From: an uncultured Bacteroidales bacterium
GTDB taxonomy: Bacteria; Bacteroidota; Bacteroidia; Bacteroidales; F082
Assembly: GCA_947307415.1 (NCBI GenBank)
Contig: CAMZJA010000003.1
Location: 62,001 to 126,000, forward strand
Direction of reading: 5' to 3'
Length of the DNA stretch: 64,000 bases
The translations under genes and the position numbers were made by a program. This document shows, in pieces, positions 53,591-62,581 of the stretch (positions are counted from its first letter, which is position 1; every line of letters starts with the position of its first letter). The notes beneath the pieces are model-generated. The model saw only the letters and a list, made by a program, of their open reading frames with translations, had not been told where the DNA came from and ran no database searches.

Positions 53591-54849
53591 TATCTATAGT
53601 TCATTGCCTCTATTGGTTTTACTTTCACTGAGTTCCATGCTGGTGCGAATCCTGCCGCCACACCGCTTACAATAAGCACCAATGTGGCTGAAATAACTAT
53701 GCTAATATCCACTGTCGGGTTGACAAACACCGACATGCCCATTTCTGCATTTGTGCCCGCTCCGCTCGCTTCCATGATAGAGTTCACAATCTCCATCACA
53801 CCAACACCGCAAATCATTCCGATATATCCGAAAATAGTAGTGATTACCAATGATTCCATAACTATCGAAAGCAATATCGAACGAGGTTTTGCACCTAAAG
53901 CCTTGCGGATTCCAATCTCGTTGGTTCTTTCCTTCACCGTGATTCGCATGATGTTGCTCACTCCGACCACTCCGGAAATTAACATCGCAATGCCGATAAT
54001 CCATATGAAAATGTTGATTGTATTGAAAATCTTCATGGTTTCCAATGAGTTAATCATCTGACTTTCGATCCATACACCACGTTGGTCGTCAGGTGAAAAC
54101 TCGTGCAACGTTGCGATTTTCTTTTTTAATTCTTTTGCGAAAACCTCGTTTTCTTCTTTTGTATCAAGACCTTTTGTAGTAAAAGTAAGCTGATAATATT
54201 CATTAACATTGTAAAGTGCACGTATGGTGCTGTATGGAGCAAAACACTGACCCATTTCACCGAAAGCCATTCCTTTTGAAACGCCGACAACAATAAAGCT
54301 TAAATCATTGATATACACCGTTTTACCAATCATTGATGTTTCTCCGGAAACGCGCATAAGCTCTTCGCTAGTGTTTTTGTCAATTACCACCACCTTAAGT
54401 TTGTTTTTCATGTCGTTTTCGTTGATAAAACGGCCTTCGACAATCTTTATTCCTTCTATATTTTTAAAGATAGGCTTCACGCCCTCCATGTTGACGTTTC
54501 GTGATTTCTCGCCGAAGACGAGAGTGCCGCCTTTCGACAGTACCGGCGACACCTCTTCGACCTGGTATAACGATTCAAGGAGTTGTATGTCTTTGTTATT
54601 CAACATGATATAGCGTCCTGCCTTGTGTCCTTTGTAAGGCAGTTCGGTCGAACTCGACCATATCGTATATGTGTTATTGATTCGGTCAGCGAAGTTGCTG
54701 TTGACACCGTTTTTCAGTCCGTTGCCGGCTGAGAGCAGGATTATCAGCATGAAGATACCCCACGAGATGGCGAATCCGGTAAGTATGGTTCTCAGCTTGT
54801 TGCGTCTGAGCGCCATGAAAATCTCCGACCAAAAATCTCTGTTAAACAT
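53590..54849 (-). CDS. MacB-like ABC transporter permease (first)
   Basis: A 419-residue permease with the same plan as its neighbour: one N-terminal membrane segment, a large periplasmic core and an FtsX-like C-terminal domain (ERTNEIGIRKALGAKP). The two permeases likely form a heterodimer, unlike the homodimeric MacB of enterobacteria in which permease and ATPase are fused. The ATG shares one base with the ATPase stop. Confidence 0.93.
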   Translation of the reverse strand: MFNRDFWSEIFMALRRNKLRTILTGFAISWGIFMLIILLSAGNGLKNGVNSNFADRINNTYTIWSSSTELPYKGHKAGRYIMLNNKDIQLLESLYQVEEVSPVLSKGGTLVFGEKSRNVNMEGVKPIFKNIEGIKIVEGRFINENDMKNKLKVVVIDKNTSEELMRVSGETSMIGKTVYINDLSFIVVGVSKGMAFGEMGQCFAPYSTIRALYNVNEYYQLTFTTKGLDTKEENEVFAKELKKKIATLHEFSPDDQRGVWIESQMINSLETMKIFNTINIFIWIIGIAMLISGVVGVSNIMRITVKERTNEIGIRKALGAKPRSILLSIVMESLVITTIFGYIGMICGVGVMEIVNSIMEASGAGTNAEMGMSVFVNPTVDISIVISATLVLIVSGVAAGFAPAWNSVKVKPIEAMNYR

Positions 54850-55556
54850 TACTTTATCTCTTTTGTGAAATCCATTTTATCAGGATCGTTTTCCTCAATC
54901 GACTCGATCAAACCGTCTTTCAGATGCACGATTTTCCTTGTCAGGTTGGCTATTCCGCGTTCGTGAGTAACAACCACCATGGTGATTCCCGTAGCGTTGA
55001 CCTCACGCAAAATCTGCATAACTTCGGCCGATGTCTTGCTGTCCAACGCGCCCGTAGGCTCGTCAGCAAGAATCAGTTTCGGAGAGGTGACAAGGGCTCT
55101 CGCAATGGAGACGCGCTGTTTTTGACCTCCGGAGAGTTCGTTTGGATAATGGTCAGCCCAGTTTTTCAAGCCGAAACGCTCAAGATATTCCATCGCCATC
55201 ATGTTGCGTTTCTTGCGGTTCACACCCTGATAAAACAAAGGCAAAGCCACGTTTTCGAGCGCCGTTTTGAATGGAATCAGGTTAAACGACTGGAAAATAA
55301 ACCCTATGAGTTTGTTTCTGAACTCCGCCGCCTGATTCTCCGATAGATTTTTCACTAGCTTTCCGGCAAGGTAATAGTCACCATCGTCGTAGTTGTCGAG
55401 TATACCTATTATATTTAATAAGGTGGACTTACCCGAACCGGAAGCTCCCATAATCGACACCAGCTCGCCCTCTTCCACATTGAGGTTGATGCCCTTCAAC
55501 ACATGCAACGGCTGCGCTCCGAAGTAGGTTTTGTTTATATTTTCAAGTTTTATCAT
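54849..55556 (-). CDS. ABC transporter ATPase, MacB/LolD type
   Basis: A 235-residue ATPase with Walker A GASGSGKST at 37-45, signature LSGGQKQR and Walker B LILADEPTGALD. It is the first gene of the five-gene efflux operon and powers the two permeases. A promoter box lies upstream. Confidence 0.95.
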   Translation of the reverse strand: MIKLENINKTYFGAQPLHVLKGINLNVEEGELVSIMGASGSGKSTLLNIIGILDNYDDGDYYLAGKLVKNLSENQAAEFRNKLIGFIFQSFNLIPFKTALENVALPLFYQGVNRKKRNMMAMEYLERFGLKNWADHYPNELSGGQKQRVSIARALVTSPKLILADEPTGALDSKTSAEVMQILREVNATGITMVVVTHERGIANLTRKIVHLKDGLIESIEENDPDKMDFTKEIK

Positions 55557-55581
55557 AGTGTACTACGTATCTAAGACACTG

Positions 55582-55589
55582 CAAAAATA
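55582..55589 (-). promoter_or_regulatory. Putative -7 box of the efflux operon
   Basis: Minus strand TATTTTTG, a perfect TAnnTTTG box, 25 bp before the ATG at 55556. Confidence 0.55.
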
Positions 55590-55638
55590 GTAAAATTTTT
55601 TTACATGCAAGAAAAAAATGAAAAAAATTTCATTTTTT

Positions 55639-55671
55639 GAGGATTCCGAACATATTATGCGAGGAATCTCG
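55639..55671. repeat. Dispersed palindromic repeat, degenerate copy 10
   Basis: GAGGATTCCGAACATATT ... GCGAGGAATCTCG between the efflux and thioredoxin-lipoprotein genes. Confidence 0.6.
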
Positions 55672-55694
55672 TATTAATAAACGTTAACACTGCT

Positions 55695-55720
55695 AATTTT
55701 GCTGCACAAACAGCAAAATT
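55695..55720 (-). terminator. Hairpin after the thioredoxin-like lipoprotein gene
   Basis: Perfect 10-bp arms AATTTTGCTG and CAGCAAAATT with a 6-base loop start directly after the stop codon; no long T run follows, so function as a terminator is probable but not certain. Confidence 0.6.
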
Positions 55721-56722
55721 TTATTTCAAATAAGATGAAATGAAATCTTTCATCTTGTCGCCCGACAGGTTTTTCTCCAAAATAATGCCATTGGAGTCAA
55801 GAATTAAGTTTTGCGGAATAAACGCAATGGTATACTGTTCCGCGACAGCGTTTCTCCAGCCTTGCAAGTCTGAGACATGGTTTTTCCATGTGAGGTTGTC
55901 ATCGGCGATAGCTTTTTTCCATGCGGCTTCGTCGGTGTCGAGAGAGATACTCACTATATCTAAACCTTTGTCTTTGAATTCGTTATATATTTTCACAAGA
56001 TTAGGATTCTCCTTACGGCAGTCGGGGCACCATGAAGCCCAGAAATCGAGGATTATGATTTTAGCTGAGCCGATGAAGCTCGACATTCTGAAATCATTGC
56101 CATCAACATCTTTTTGTGTAAAATCGATATATGGCATACCCGGCTGTGTCAGTTTGAGACCTTCCATGTATTCAATGACGAGGTTTTTATAAGCGCTTTG
56201 CATTTCTTGTGGCATAGTCTCGCTAAGCTTGTCGAGATCTTCAATTTGAAAAGCCCATTTATAACGGTACAATGCGTATGCGCTAATCGGATTATCAATG
56301 TTTTGCTTCACAAAATCAAGAACAAAGTAGTAAATTTCCTGCTCGTCTTCAATTTCATTTACTTCTTGCATAAACTTGTTAAGTTTCTCCTGACTCTCTG
56401 AAGCCAAAACATTGATTCCGTTATATTTTTGATAGTCACCTGTGATTGTAACATCTTGATTATCAGCGAAGAACGTCAACGGGCGCCTCCAACCTTTAAT
56501 CATTACACTATAGGCGTCGAGATTTTCACTTTGTTTCACTTTAAACACAGCTGTATTGTCTGTTGCCACAACAGAATCCAGGTTGTTCATAACGCTGCCG
56601 TCGTATCTCTGAAGATAAACGGTTTTACCTGTTGAATTTTCAAGATTCACATTGATTTTGAATGACTTGGTGCATGACACCATGCTGATCATAACTAAAG
56701 CTGCAATGAATAATTTTTTCAT
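55721..56722 (-). CDS. Thioredoxin-like lipoprotein (TlpA/DUF4369 type)
   Basis: A 333-residue protein. The signal peptide ends in a lipobox (VSCTK, Cys17), then comes a beta-rich N-terminal part like DUF4369, and a C-terminal thioredoxin fold with the redox motif WCPDC at 231-235 and the cis-Pro in AFIPQN. It should act as a membrane-bound thiol oxidoreductase in the periplasm. It starts 4 bp after mreD, so it is the last gene of the purH-mre operon. Confidence 0.92.
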   Translation of the reverse strand: MKKLFIAALVMISMVSCTKSFKINVNLENSTGKTVYLQRYDGSVMNNLDSVVATDNTAVFKVKQSENLDAYSVMIKGWRRPLTFFADNQDVTITGDYQKYNGINVLASESQEKLNKFMQEVNEIEDEQEIYYFVLDFVKQNIDNPISAYALYRYKWAFQIEDLDKLSETMPQEMQSAYKNLVIEYMEGLKLTQPGMPYIDFTQKDVDGNDFRMSSFIGSAKIIILDFWASWCPDCRKENPNLVKIYNEFKDKGLDIVSISLDTDEAAWKKAIADDNLTWKNHVSDLQGWRNAVAEQYTIAFIPQNLILDSNGIILEKNLSGDKMKDFISSYLK

Positions 56723-56726
56723 ATGA

Positions 56727-57239
56727 TTATTTCTTTAATGGTTTAAATACGTATATTATTAAAATTATCACAAATAACGAGAACGGAGCGCTCAGCAAAA
56801 CCTGAAGTAAAACCGTTCCTAACAGTCTGATACTGAATGCTTCAAGCCAAAATAGGAGCAGATTGTGCAACAACAGAAGCAACAAGCCGTAAAGCAAAAA
56901 CCACTGCAGTCCCATTTCTGAAACCGAAGGTGCCGTTTTATCTTCTATATCGCTTTTTCTTGTAGTGATTCCTATGATATACGGACGCATGTAGGCCATG
57001 AAAACAGTCGCCGCTGCATTCAATCCAGGCGTTCCGTTGAACAGATCCACCAACATTCCTATGACAAAACCCTCAACCAGCAAACGCCATTTCGGAGTGT
57101 CGAAAGGCAAAAGCATGATAAAAAGTACATAAATATAAGGATGGATATAGTTTCCGAGACGAATGTTATCGAAAACCAACACCTGCATGACAACCAGGGC
57201 AATGAATCGTATTATATTGCGTATCAACGTGTTATACAT
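56727..57239 (-). CDS. mreD: Rod shape-determining protein MreD
   Basis: A 170-residue membrane protein with about five hydrophobic segments, matching MreD in size and position after mreC, which it overlaps by 16 bp. Part of the elongasome that guides side-wall peptidoglycan synthesis. Sequence similarity alone would be weak; the operon settles it. Confidence 0.88.
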   Translation of the reverse strand: MYNTLIRNIIRFIALVVMQVLVFDNIRLGNYIHPYIYVLFIMLLPFDTPKWRLLVEGFVIGMLVDLFNGTPGLNAAATVFMAYMRPYIIGITTRKSDIEDKTAPSVSEMGLQWFLLYGLLLLLLHNLLLFWLEAFSIRLLGTVLLQVLLSAPFSLFVIILIIYVFKPLKK

Positions 57240-58024
57240 AACGAATCTATTTCTGCCTTAAAATTGTTTTTAACAACATAAACATGCCGCAATGTACTGA
57301 AATTTGTCGAAAACTTCAGTTTTGCCGTACTGAAAATGCCGTTTTCATCGTCGAGATTTTCCTCAATTGTCCCAACCATTATGTCGGCAGGAAATGAATT
57401 TGAGAAACCGCTGGTCACCAAGGTGTCGCCCACATTTATTACAAGATGCGACGGGATGTCCTTCACCAAACCGTAACGATAATATTCATTATCCCAAACA
57501 ACATTCGCAACATATTGATTATCAACAAATCTACAACTTACAATGGTCTTGGTGTTAAGCATGCTCATTATCGAAGCGTAATGTTTGCTTACGTTGAGCA
57601 CCTTGCCCACGACACCTTCGCCGCAAATCACACCCATATCTGGTTCTATACCGTCGATGCTGCCTTTGTCGATAACAATATAATTGTTTGTTTCATAGAT
57701 GTTGTTATCAACCACATGTGCCGGAATGTAGGTGAATTTATCATCGTAATAGGCAGTGTCGGCTTCCACCTCATCACATCCTAACCTACTCAGTAACAAT
57801 GCGTTTTGTTCGGCGAGTAATTCATTTTCACTTTTAAGATGCAGATAATCGTTCCAGTTTGACGTCGTCTTATGAATTCCGCCTGAGATGCTGTTCGACA
57901 CGCTTACCATTTTTCTGTTATGATAAGGAAGGCTCTGCACAACTAGTATGATGCACAATATCTCCAGCAGAATAAAAACTATTGCTGCACTATATTTCTT
58001 TATGAAAATGAATAAGTTATACAT
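57224..58024 (-). CDS. mreC: Rod shape-determining protein MreC
   Basis: A 266-residue protein with one N-terminal membrane segment (about 11-30), a coiled coil (near 64-80) and the beta-rich MreC domain (GVVGKVLNVSKHYASIMSML, DTLVTSGFSNSFPADIMVG). It links MreB to the periplasmic synthesis machinery. It lies 6 bp after mreB. Confidence 0.94.
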   Translation of the reverse strand: MYNLFIFIKKYSAAIVFILLEILCIILVVQSLPYHNRKMVSVSNSISGGIHKTTSNWNDYLHLKSENELLAEQNALLLSRLGCDEVEADTAYYDDKFTYIPAHVVDNNIYETNNYIVIDKGSIDGIEPDMGVICGEGVVGKVLNVSKHYASIMSMLNTKTIVSCRFVDNQYVANVVWDNEYYRYGLVKDIPSHLVINVGDTLVTSGFSNSFPADIMVGTIEENLDDENGIFSTAKLKFSTNFSTLRHVYVVKNNFKAEIDSLCITR

Positions 58025-58030
58025 CCCCGA

Positions 58031-59053
58031 TTATTTTATCAGGAACGGGAAACCGTCGAAGTTCTTCAGAGCTATGCCTGTACCGCGTGCCACTGCGCGA
58101 AGCGGGTCTTCAGCCACGTGGATAGGAAGCTGTGTCCTGTCGTGCAGACGTTTGTCGAGACCTCTCAGCAAAGCACCGCCGCCAGTCAGATAGATACCCG
58201 TTCTGTAGATATCGGCTGAAAGCTCAGGTGGTGTTGTCTCAAGAGTGTTAAGCACCGCGGTCTCGATTTTCGAAACGCTCTTATCTAAGCAATGTGCTAT
58301 TTCCTTATAGTTTACTTGGATTTCCTTCGGAATACCGGTGAGCATGTCGCGTCCGTGCACAGCATAGTCCTCTGGTGGGTTGTCGAGGTCTTGGATAGCC
58401 GCTCCAACTTCTATCTTGATAAGCTCAGCTGTGCGTTCTCCAACGTTGAGGTTGTGCTCTTTACGCATGTATTCAACGATTTCGTCGGTGAAGTCGTCGC
58501 CGGCGATACGGATTGACTTGTTTGTGACAATGCCACCGAGTGCGATGACGGCGATTTCAGAGGTTCCTCCTCCGATGTCGACAATCATGTTACCCATTGG
58601 CTCAAGCACGTCGATGCCGATACCGATAGCGGCGGCCATAGGCTCGTGAATGAGTCGTACTTCTTTTGCGCCAGCCTGCTCAGCACTGTCTTTAACGGCT
58701 CTCTCCTCCACCTCGGTGATACCTGAAGGGATGCAGATAACCATCTTCAACGCGGGCGGGAACAGAGAGTTGTGGAAGTTTATCATCTTGATCATTTCTC
58801 TCAACATGTATTCCGCAGCTTGGAAGTCGGCGATGACGCCATCACGCAAAGGCCTGATGGTTCTGATATTTTCGTGAGTTTTACCATGCATCATCATGGC
58901 GCGTTTTCCCACCGCCATAATCTGGTTGGTGTCACGTTTTATAGCGACGATTGAAGGCTCGTCGACCACAACTTTGTCGTTGTACATGATGATGGTGTTG
59001 GCTGTGCCAAGGTCGATTGCCAATTCTTTATCGAAGAATGAAAATAATCCCAT
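58031..59053 (-). CDS. mreB: Rod shape-determining protein MreB
   Basis: A 340-residue bacterial actin. ATP-binding motifs are clear: LAIDLGTANTIIM near the start, DIGGGTSEIAVIALGG in the middle and YLTGGGALLRGLDKRL near the end. It forms filaments under the membrane that direct wall elongation, so the cell is expected to be rod-shaped or elongated. It follows purH by 12 bp. Confidence 0.97.
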   Translation of the reverse strand: MGLFSFFDKELAIDLGTANTIIMYNDKVVVDEPSIVAIKRDTNQIMAVGKRAMMMHGKTHENIRTIRPLRDGVIADFQAAEYMLREMIKMINFHNSLFPPALKMVICIPSGITEVEERAVKDSAEQAGAKEVRLIHEPMAAAIGIGIDVLEPMGNMIVDIGGGTSEIAVIALGGIVTNKSIRIAGDDFTDEIVEYMRKEHNLNVGERTAELIKIEVGAAIQDLDNPPEDYAVHGRDMLTGIPKEIQVNYKEIAHCLDKSVSKIETAVLNTLETTPPELSADIYRTGIYLTGGGALLRGLDKRLHDRTQLPIHVAEDPLRAVARGTGIALKNFDGFPFLIK

Positions 59054-59065
59054 GATATTATTTTT

Positions 59066-60556
59066 TTAGTGTTTGAAATGTCTGTATCCTGTGAAAACCA
59101 TAGCGATTCCGAGCTTGTTGCATGCGTCGATCGACTCTTGGTCGCGCACCGAGCCGCCAGGTTGAATTATCGATTTGATGCCGGCCTCGCTTGCAATCTC
59201 CACACAGTCGGAGAATGGGAAGAAAGCGTCGGAAGCCAACACAGCGCCATTGAGGTCGAAATTGAAACTCTTAGCTTTTGCTATCGCCTGACGCAACGAG
59301 TCGACACGTGAGGTCTGACCTATGCCTGAAGCGTAAAGCTGTTTGTTTTTTGCAAGAACGATAGCGTTTGAACGACTGTGCTTCACTATCTTATTTGCAA
59401 AAATCAAATCATCAACATCTTGATTATCAATAAGTTTCTCTGTTACGGGTTTGAAATCGTCTTTTGTCTCTATGTGAAGGTCACGATCCTGTTCCAAAAT
59501 GCCATTGAGTGCCGATTTATAAACCTTTTCAGGGAATTTGTTTGATTTCAGCTTAAGCACGATGCGGTTTTTCTTCGAGAAGAGGATGTCGAGCACGCCA
59601 TCTTCATAGCCTGGCGCCACGCACACCTCAAAAAACATCTTGTTCATCTCTTCGGCCGTCTTCACGTCGATGACGCGGTTGCTGACGAACACTCCGCCAA
59701 AGGCTGATACCGGATCGCCAGCCAAAGCAGCATCGTAAGCCTCTGATATTGATGGTCTTGAGGCTATCCCGCAAGGGTTGTTATGTTTCAAAATCGCAAA
59801 TGTCGGCTCATCAAACTCGCGAATGAGGTTCAAACCTGCTTCGAGGTCGAGTAAGTTGTTGTACGACAAGTCTTTACCGTGCAATTTTTCAAAAACATCA
59901 TCCAAATCGCCTTTAAACACAGCCTGTTGATGAGGGTTTTCGCCGTATCTCAAAGGAGTCTCTTTCTCACCTGAGAACCAGTTAAAGATAGCAGTGTCGT
60001 AGTGCGAGCTTGTTGCGAAAGCATATTTCGCGAAACGTTTTCTGTCGTCCAAAGTTGTGCAACCGCCTTGTTTTTCGTACATCTCCATAAATTCCTGATA
60101 ATAATTTGAAGATGGCACTATGAGGCAGTCTTTAAAGTTTTTCGCCCCGGCACGGATGAGCGAGATGCCGCCGATGTCAATCTTTTCGATGATTTGAACC
60201 TCATCATTGGTGTTTCTCACTGTCTCCTCGAAAGGATAAAGGTCGACGATAACGAGGTCGAGAGCCGGAATCTCATACTGTTTCATCTCAGCGAGGTCGG
60301 TGTCGTTATCGAGACGCCCGAGAATTCCGCCAAACACCTTTGGATGCAGGGTTTTTACTCTGCCGCCAAGAATCGAAGGATAGCCGGTCAGCGACTCCAC
60401 CGAACGCACGCTGTCGTCGATTTTCTTGATGAAATCAAGTGTTCCGCCGGTAGCATAAATTTGGACGCCGTTCTTTTTCAAAAGAGCGACGATTTTGTCA
60501 AGGTCAGTCTTGTAAAATACTGATATTAAAGCACTTGTGATTTTTTTGGATGACAT
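59066..60556 (-). CDS. purH: Bifunctional AICAR transformylase/IMP cyclohydrolase PurH
   Basis: A 496-residue enzyme for the last two steps of IMP synthesis. The N-terminal cyclohydrolase part has SVFYKTDLDKIVALL and YATGGT; the C-terminal transformylase has LRYGENPHQ and KHNNPCG with the catalytic Lys-His. Slightly shorter than the usual 510-530 residues. It is the first gene of the operon with mreBCD and has a promoter box upstream. Confidence 0.96.
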   Translation of the reverse strand: MSSKKITSALISVFYKTDLDKIVALLKKNGVQIYATGGTLDFIKKIDDSVRSVESLTGYPSILGGRVKTLHPKVFGGILGRLDNDTDLAEMKQYEIPALDLVIVDLYPFEETVRNTNDEVQIIEKIDIGGISLIRAGAKNFKDCLIVPSSNYYQEFMEMYEKQGGCTTLDDRKRFAKYAFATSSHYDTAIFNWFSGEKETPLRYGENPHQQAVFKGDLDDVFEKLHGKDLSYNNLLDLEAGLNLIREFDEPTFAILKHNNPCGIASRPSISEAYDAALAGDPVSAFGGVFVSNRVIDVKTAEEMNKMFFEVCVAPGYEDGVLDILFSKKNRIVLKLKSNKFPEKVYKSALNGILEQDRDLHIETKDDFKPVTEKLIDNQDVDDLIFANKIVKHSRSNAIVLAKNKQLYASGIGQTSRVDSLRQAIAKAKSFNFDLNGAVLASDAFFPFSDCVEIASEAGIKSIIQPGGSVRDQESIDACNKLGIAMVFTGYRHFKH

Positions 60557-60578
60557 TTTTCGTATATGTTTTAAATTG

Positions 60579-60586
60579 CAAATATA
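60579..60586 (-). promoter_or_regulatory. Putative -7 box of the purH-mre operon
   Basis: Minus strand TATATTTG, 22 bp before the purH ATG at 60556. Confidence 0.5.
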
Positions 60587-60694
60587 ATAAAAAGTTAAAA
60601 AATAAGAAGGAAAAGCTAAAAGTTTTTTTGAAGTTTTATAACTTTTTGTGTATTAGTATTTTATAAAATTATTTAATTTTTTATGAATTTTTTC

Positions 60695-60725
60695 TTGGAA
60701 AAAAGAAATGTTTTTTGTAATTTTG
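60695..60725 (+). promoter_or_regulatory. Promoter of recJ
   Basis: TTG at 60695-60697 and TAATTTTG at 60718-60725 with 20 bp between, both elements of the Bacteroidota promoter, 21 bp before the GTG start. Confidence 0.65.
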
Positions 60726-60746
60726 CAAGTTAAATTTTGTTTTTGA

Positions 60747-62510
60747 GTGGAAACACGTTGGATTATAGCAAAAGATGTAGATAAACAATTAGTTAAGGGC
60801 TTGTCGGAGTCGCTTGGCATCGATGAGATTTTAACTACTTTGTTGGTTCAGCGTGGTATTACCAATTACGATGAGGCGAAAAACTTCTTCCGTCCTTCTC
60901 TCGAGCATCTTCATGACCCATTCCTGATGAAGGATATGGACAAAGCGGTCGACCGTCTTCAAAAAGCGATGAACGACGGTGAGAAAATCTTGATTTACGG
61001 CGATTATGACGTCGACGGAACAACGGCTGTCGCCTTGATTTATACTTACTTAAAGAATTTCGTCAACAAAAAGAAAATAGAGTTCTACATCCCTGACCGT
61101 TACGACGAGGGATACGGAATTTCATATAAAGGCATCGACTACGCCGCTGAAAACGGCTTCGGTCTCGTCATTGTGCTTGATTGCGGCATCAAGGCTGTTG
61201 AAAAGATTGAATATGCCAACGAACGAGGCGTCGACTTCATCATCTGCGACCATCATCGTCCGGATGAAGTGATTCCAAACGCCGTAGCGGTGCTCGACTC
61301 AAAACGTCCCGATTGCCAGTATCCTTACAAGGAACTCTCAGGTTGTGGTGTTGGTTTCAAGCTCATCACAGCATTGTCGATGCGTCTCGGCAGACCAATT
61401 GAAGAAGTCTACGAACTCCTTGATTATGTTGCAGTTAGCATCGCCGCCGATATCGTTCCTATCACTGGCGAGAACAGAGTTTTGGCATATTTCGGACTGA
61501 AACGTCTCAACAAAAACCCTCGTCCGGGCATAGAAGCGGTGTTGCGTCAAGCTAATATCGGACGCAGAAAGGATGTCCCTATAACCGAAGGCGAACCGGC
61601 CAGCGCTCTCGAAAGAGAGATGACAATTAGCGACTTGGTGTTCCTTATCGGACCACGTATCAATGCGGCCGGTCGTCTCGAGAAGGCAAGCGACTCGGTG
61701 CGACTGCTGCTCGCAACCAACTACGACCACGCCGAGAAACTCGCTGCCAGCATCAACGACCTCAACTCGAAACGTCGTGAGTTCGACAACGCCATCACCG
61801 AAGAAGCACTCCAGATGATCGACGCCGACGAGAAGCTGCGTAACGCCAAGAGCACCGTGATCTTCAATGAAAACTGGCATAAAGGCGTTATCGGTATCGT
61901 GGCGTCACGACTCACCGACTCATACTACCGCCCGACTATAGTGCTGACACGCTCAGGCAACCTCATCACAGGTTCAGCGCGTTCAATAAAGAATTTCGAC
62001 ATCTACGACGCCATCGACGACTGCTCCGATTTACTCGAGCATTTCGGCGGACACAAATATGCGGCGGGATTGTCACTGAAACCTGAAAATCTTAAAGAAT
62101 TCTCCGAAAGATTCGAGAAATACGTGTCGGAACACCTCGAGGAGGAAGACCTCACGCCTGAACTCAACGTCGACATCCAGATGGATTTCACCAACATCAC
62201 GCCTAAGTTTGTGCGCATACTCAAGCAGTTCGCTCCGTTCGGACCAGGCAACCTCTCGCCGGTGTTCTTAACCAAAAATGTCGTCGACGCAGGTTTTTCA
62301 CGTGCCGTTGGAAATCGTAAACACTTGAAACTTAGCGTTATGCAGCAGGGCAACACCGATTTTGTTTTCTCGGGCATAGCATTCCAAAAAGGCGATTTAT
62401 ACGAGCGCATTCATGAAAAAGAACCTTTCACAATGTGCTATTACATCGAAGAGAACTTCTGGCAAGGAAAGACCACTCTTCAACTCAACGTTAAAGACAT
62501 CAAATTCTAA
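60747..62510 (+). CDS. recJ: Single-stranded-DNA-specific exonuclease RecJ
   Basis: A 587-residue DHH-family 5'-3' exonuclease in recombination and repair. The metal-binding motifs are YGDYDVDG (85-91), VIVLDCG (Asp145) and CDHH (167-170), with the DHHA1 domain motif FGGHKYAAGLSL later. GTG at 60747 is taken as start because a TGA lies directly before it in frame and the promoter is close. Confidence 0.97.
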   Translation: METRWIIAKDVDKQLVKGLSESLGIDEILTTLLVQRGITNYDEAKNFFRPSLEHLHDPFLMKDMDKAVDRLQKAMNDGEKILIYGDYDVDGTTAVALIYTYLKNFVNKKKIEFYIPDRYDEGYGISYKGIDYAAENGFGLVIVLDCGIKAVEKIEYANERGVDFIICDHHRPDEVIPNAVAVLDSKRPDCQYPYKELSGCGVGFKLITALSMRLGRPIEEVYELLDYVAVSIAADIVPITGENRVLAYFGLKRLNKNPRPGIEAVLRQANIGRRKDVPITEGEPASALEREMTISDLVFLIGPRINAAGRLEKASDSVRLLLATNYDHAEKLAASINDLNSKRREFDNAITEEALQMIDADEKLRNAKSTVIFNENWHKGVIGIVASRLTDSYYRPTIVLTRSGNLITGSARSIKNFDIYDAIDDCSDLLEHFGGHKYAAGLSLKPENLKEFSERFEKYVSEHLEEEDLTPELNVDIQMDFTNITPKFVRILKQFAPFGPGNLSPVFLTKNVVDAGFSRAVGNRKHLKLSVMQQGNTDFVFSGIAFQKGDLYERIHEKEPFTMCYYIEENFWQGKTTLQLNVKDIKF

Positions 62511-62540
62511 TCCTCTTTTCGCAAAAACTTATTCTAAAAA

Positions 62541-62579
62541 AGATTTCTCGACTCCATTTCATTCCGCTAGAAATGACGG
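62541..62579. repeat. Dispersed palindromic repeat, copy 11
   Basis: GATTTCTCGACTCCATTTCATT ... GAAATGACGG between the converging recJ and LysE-type genes. Confidence 0.6.
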
Positions 62580-62581
62580 GA

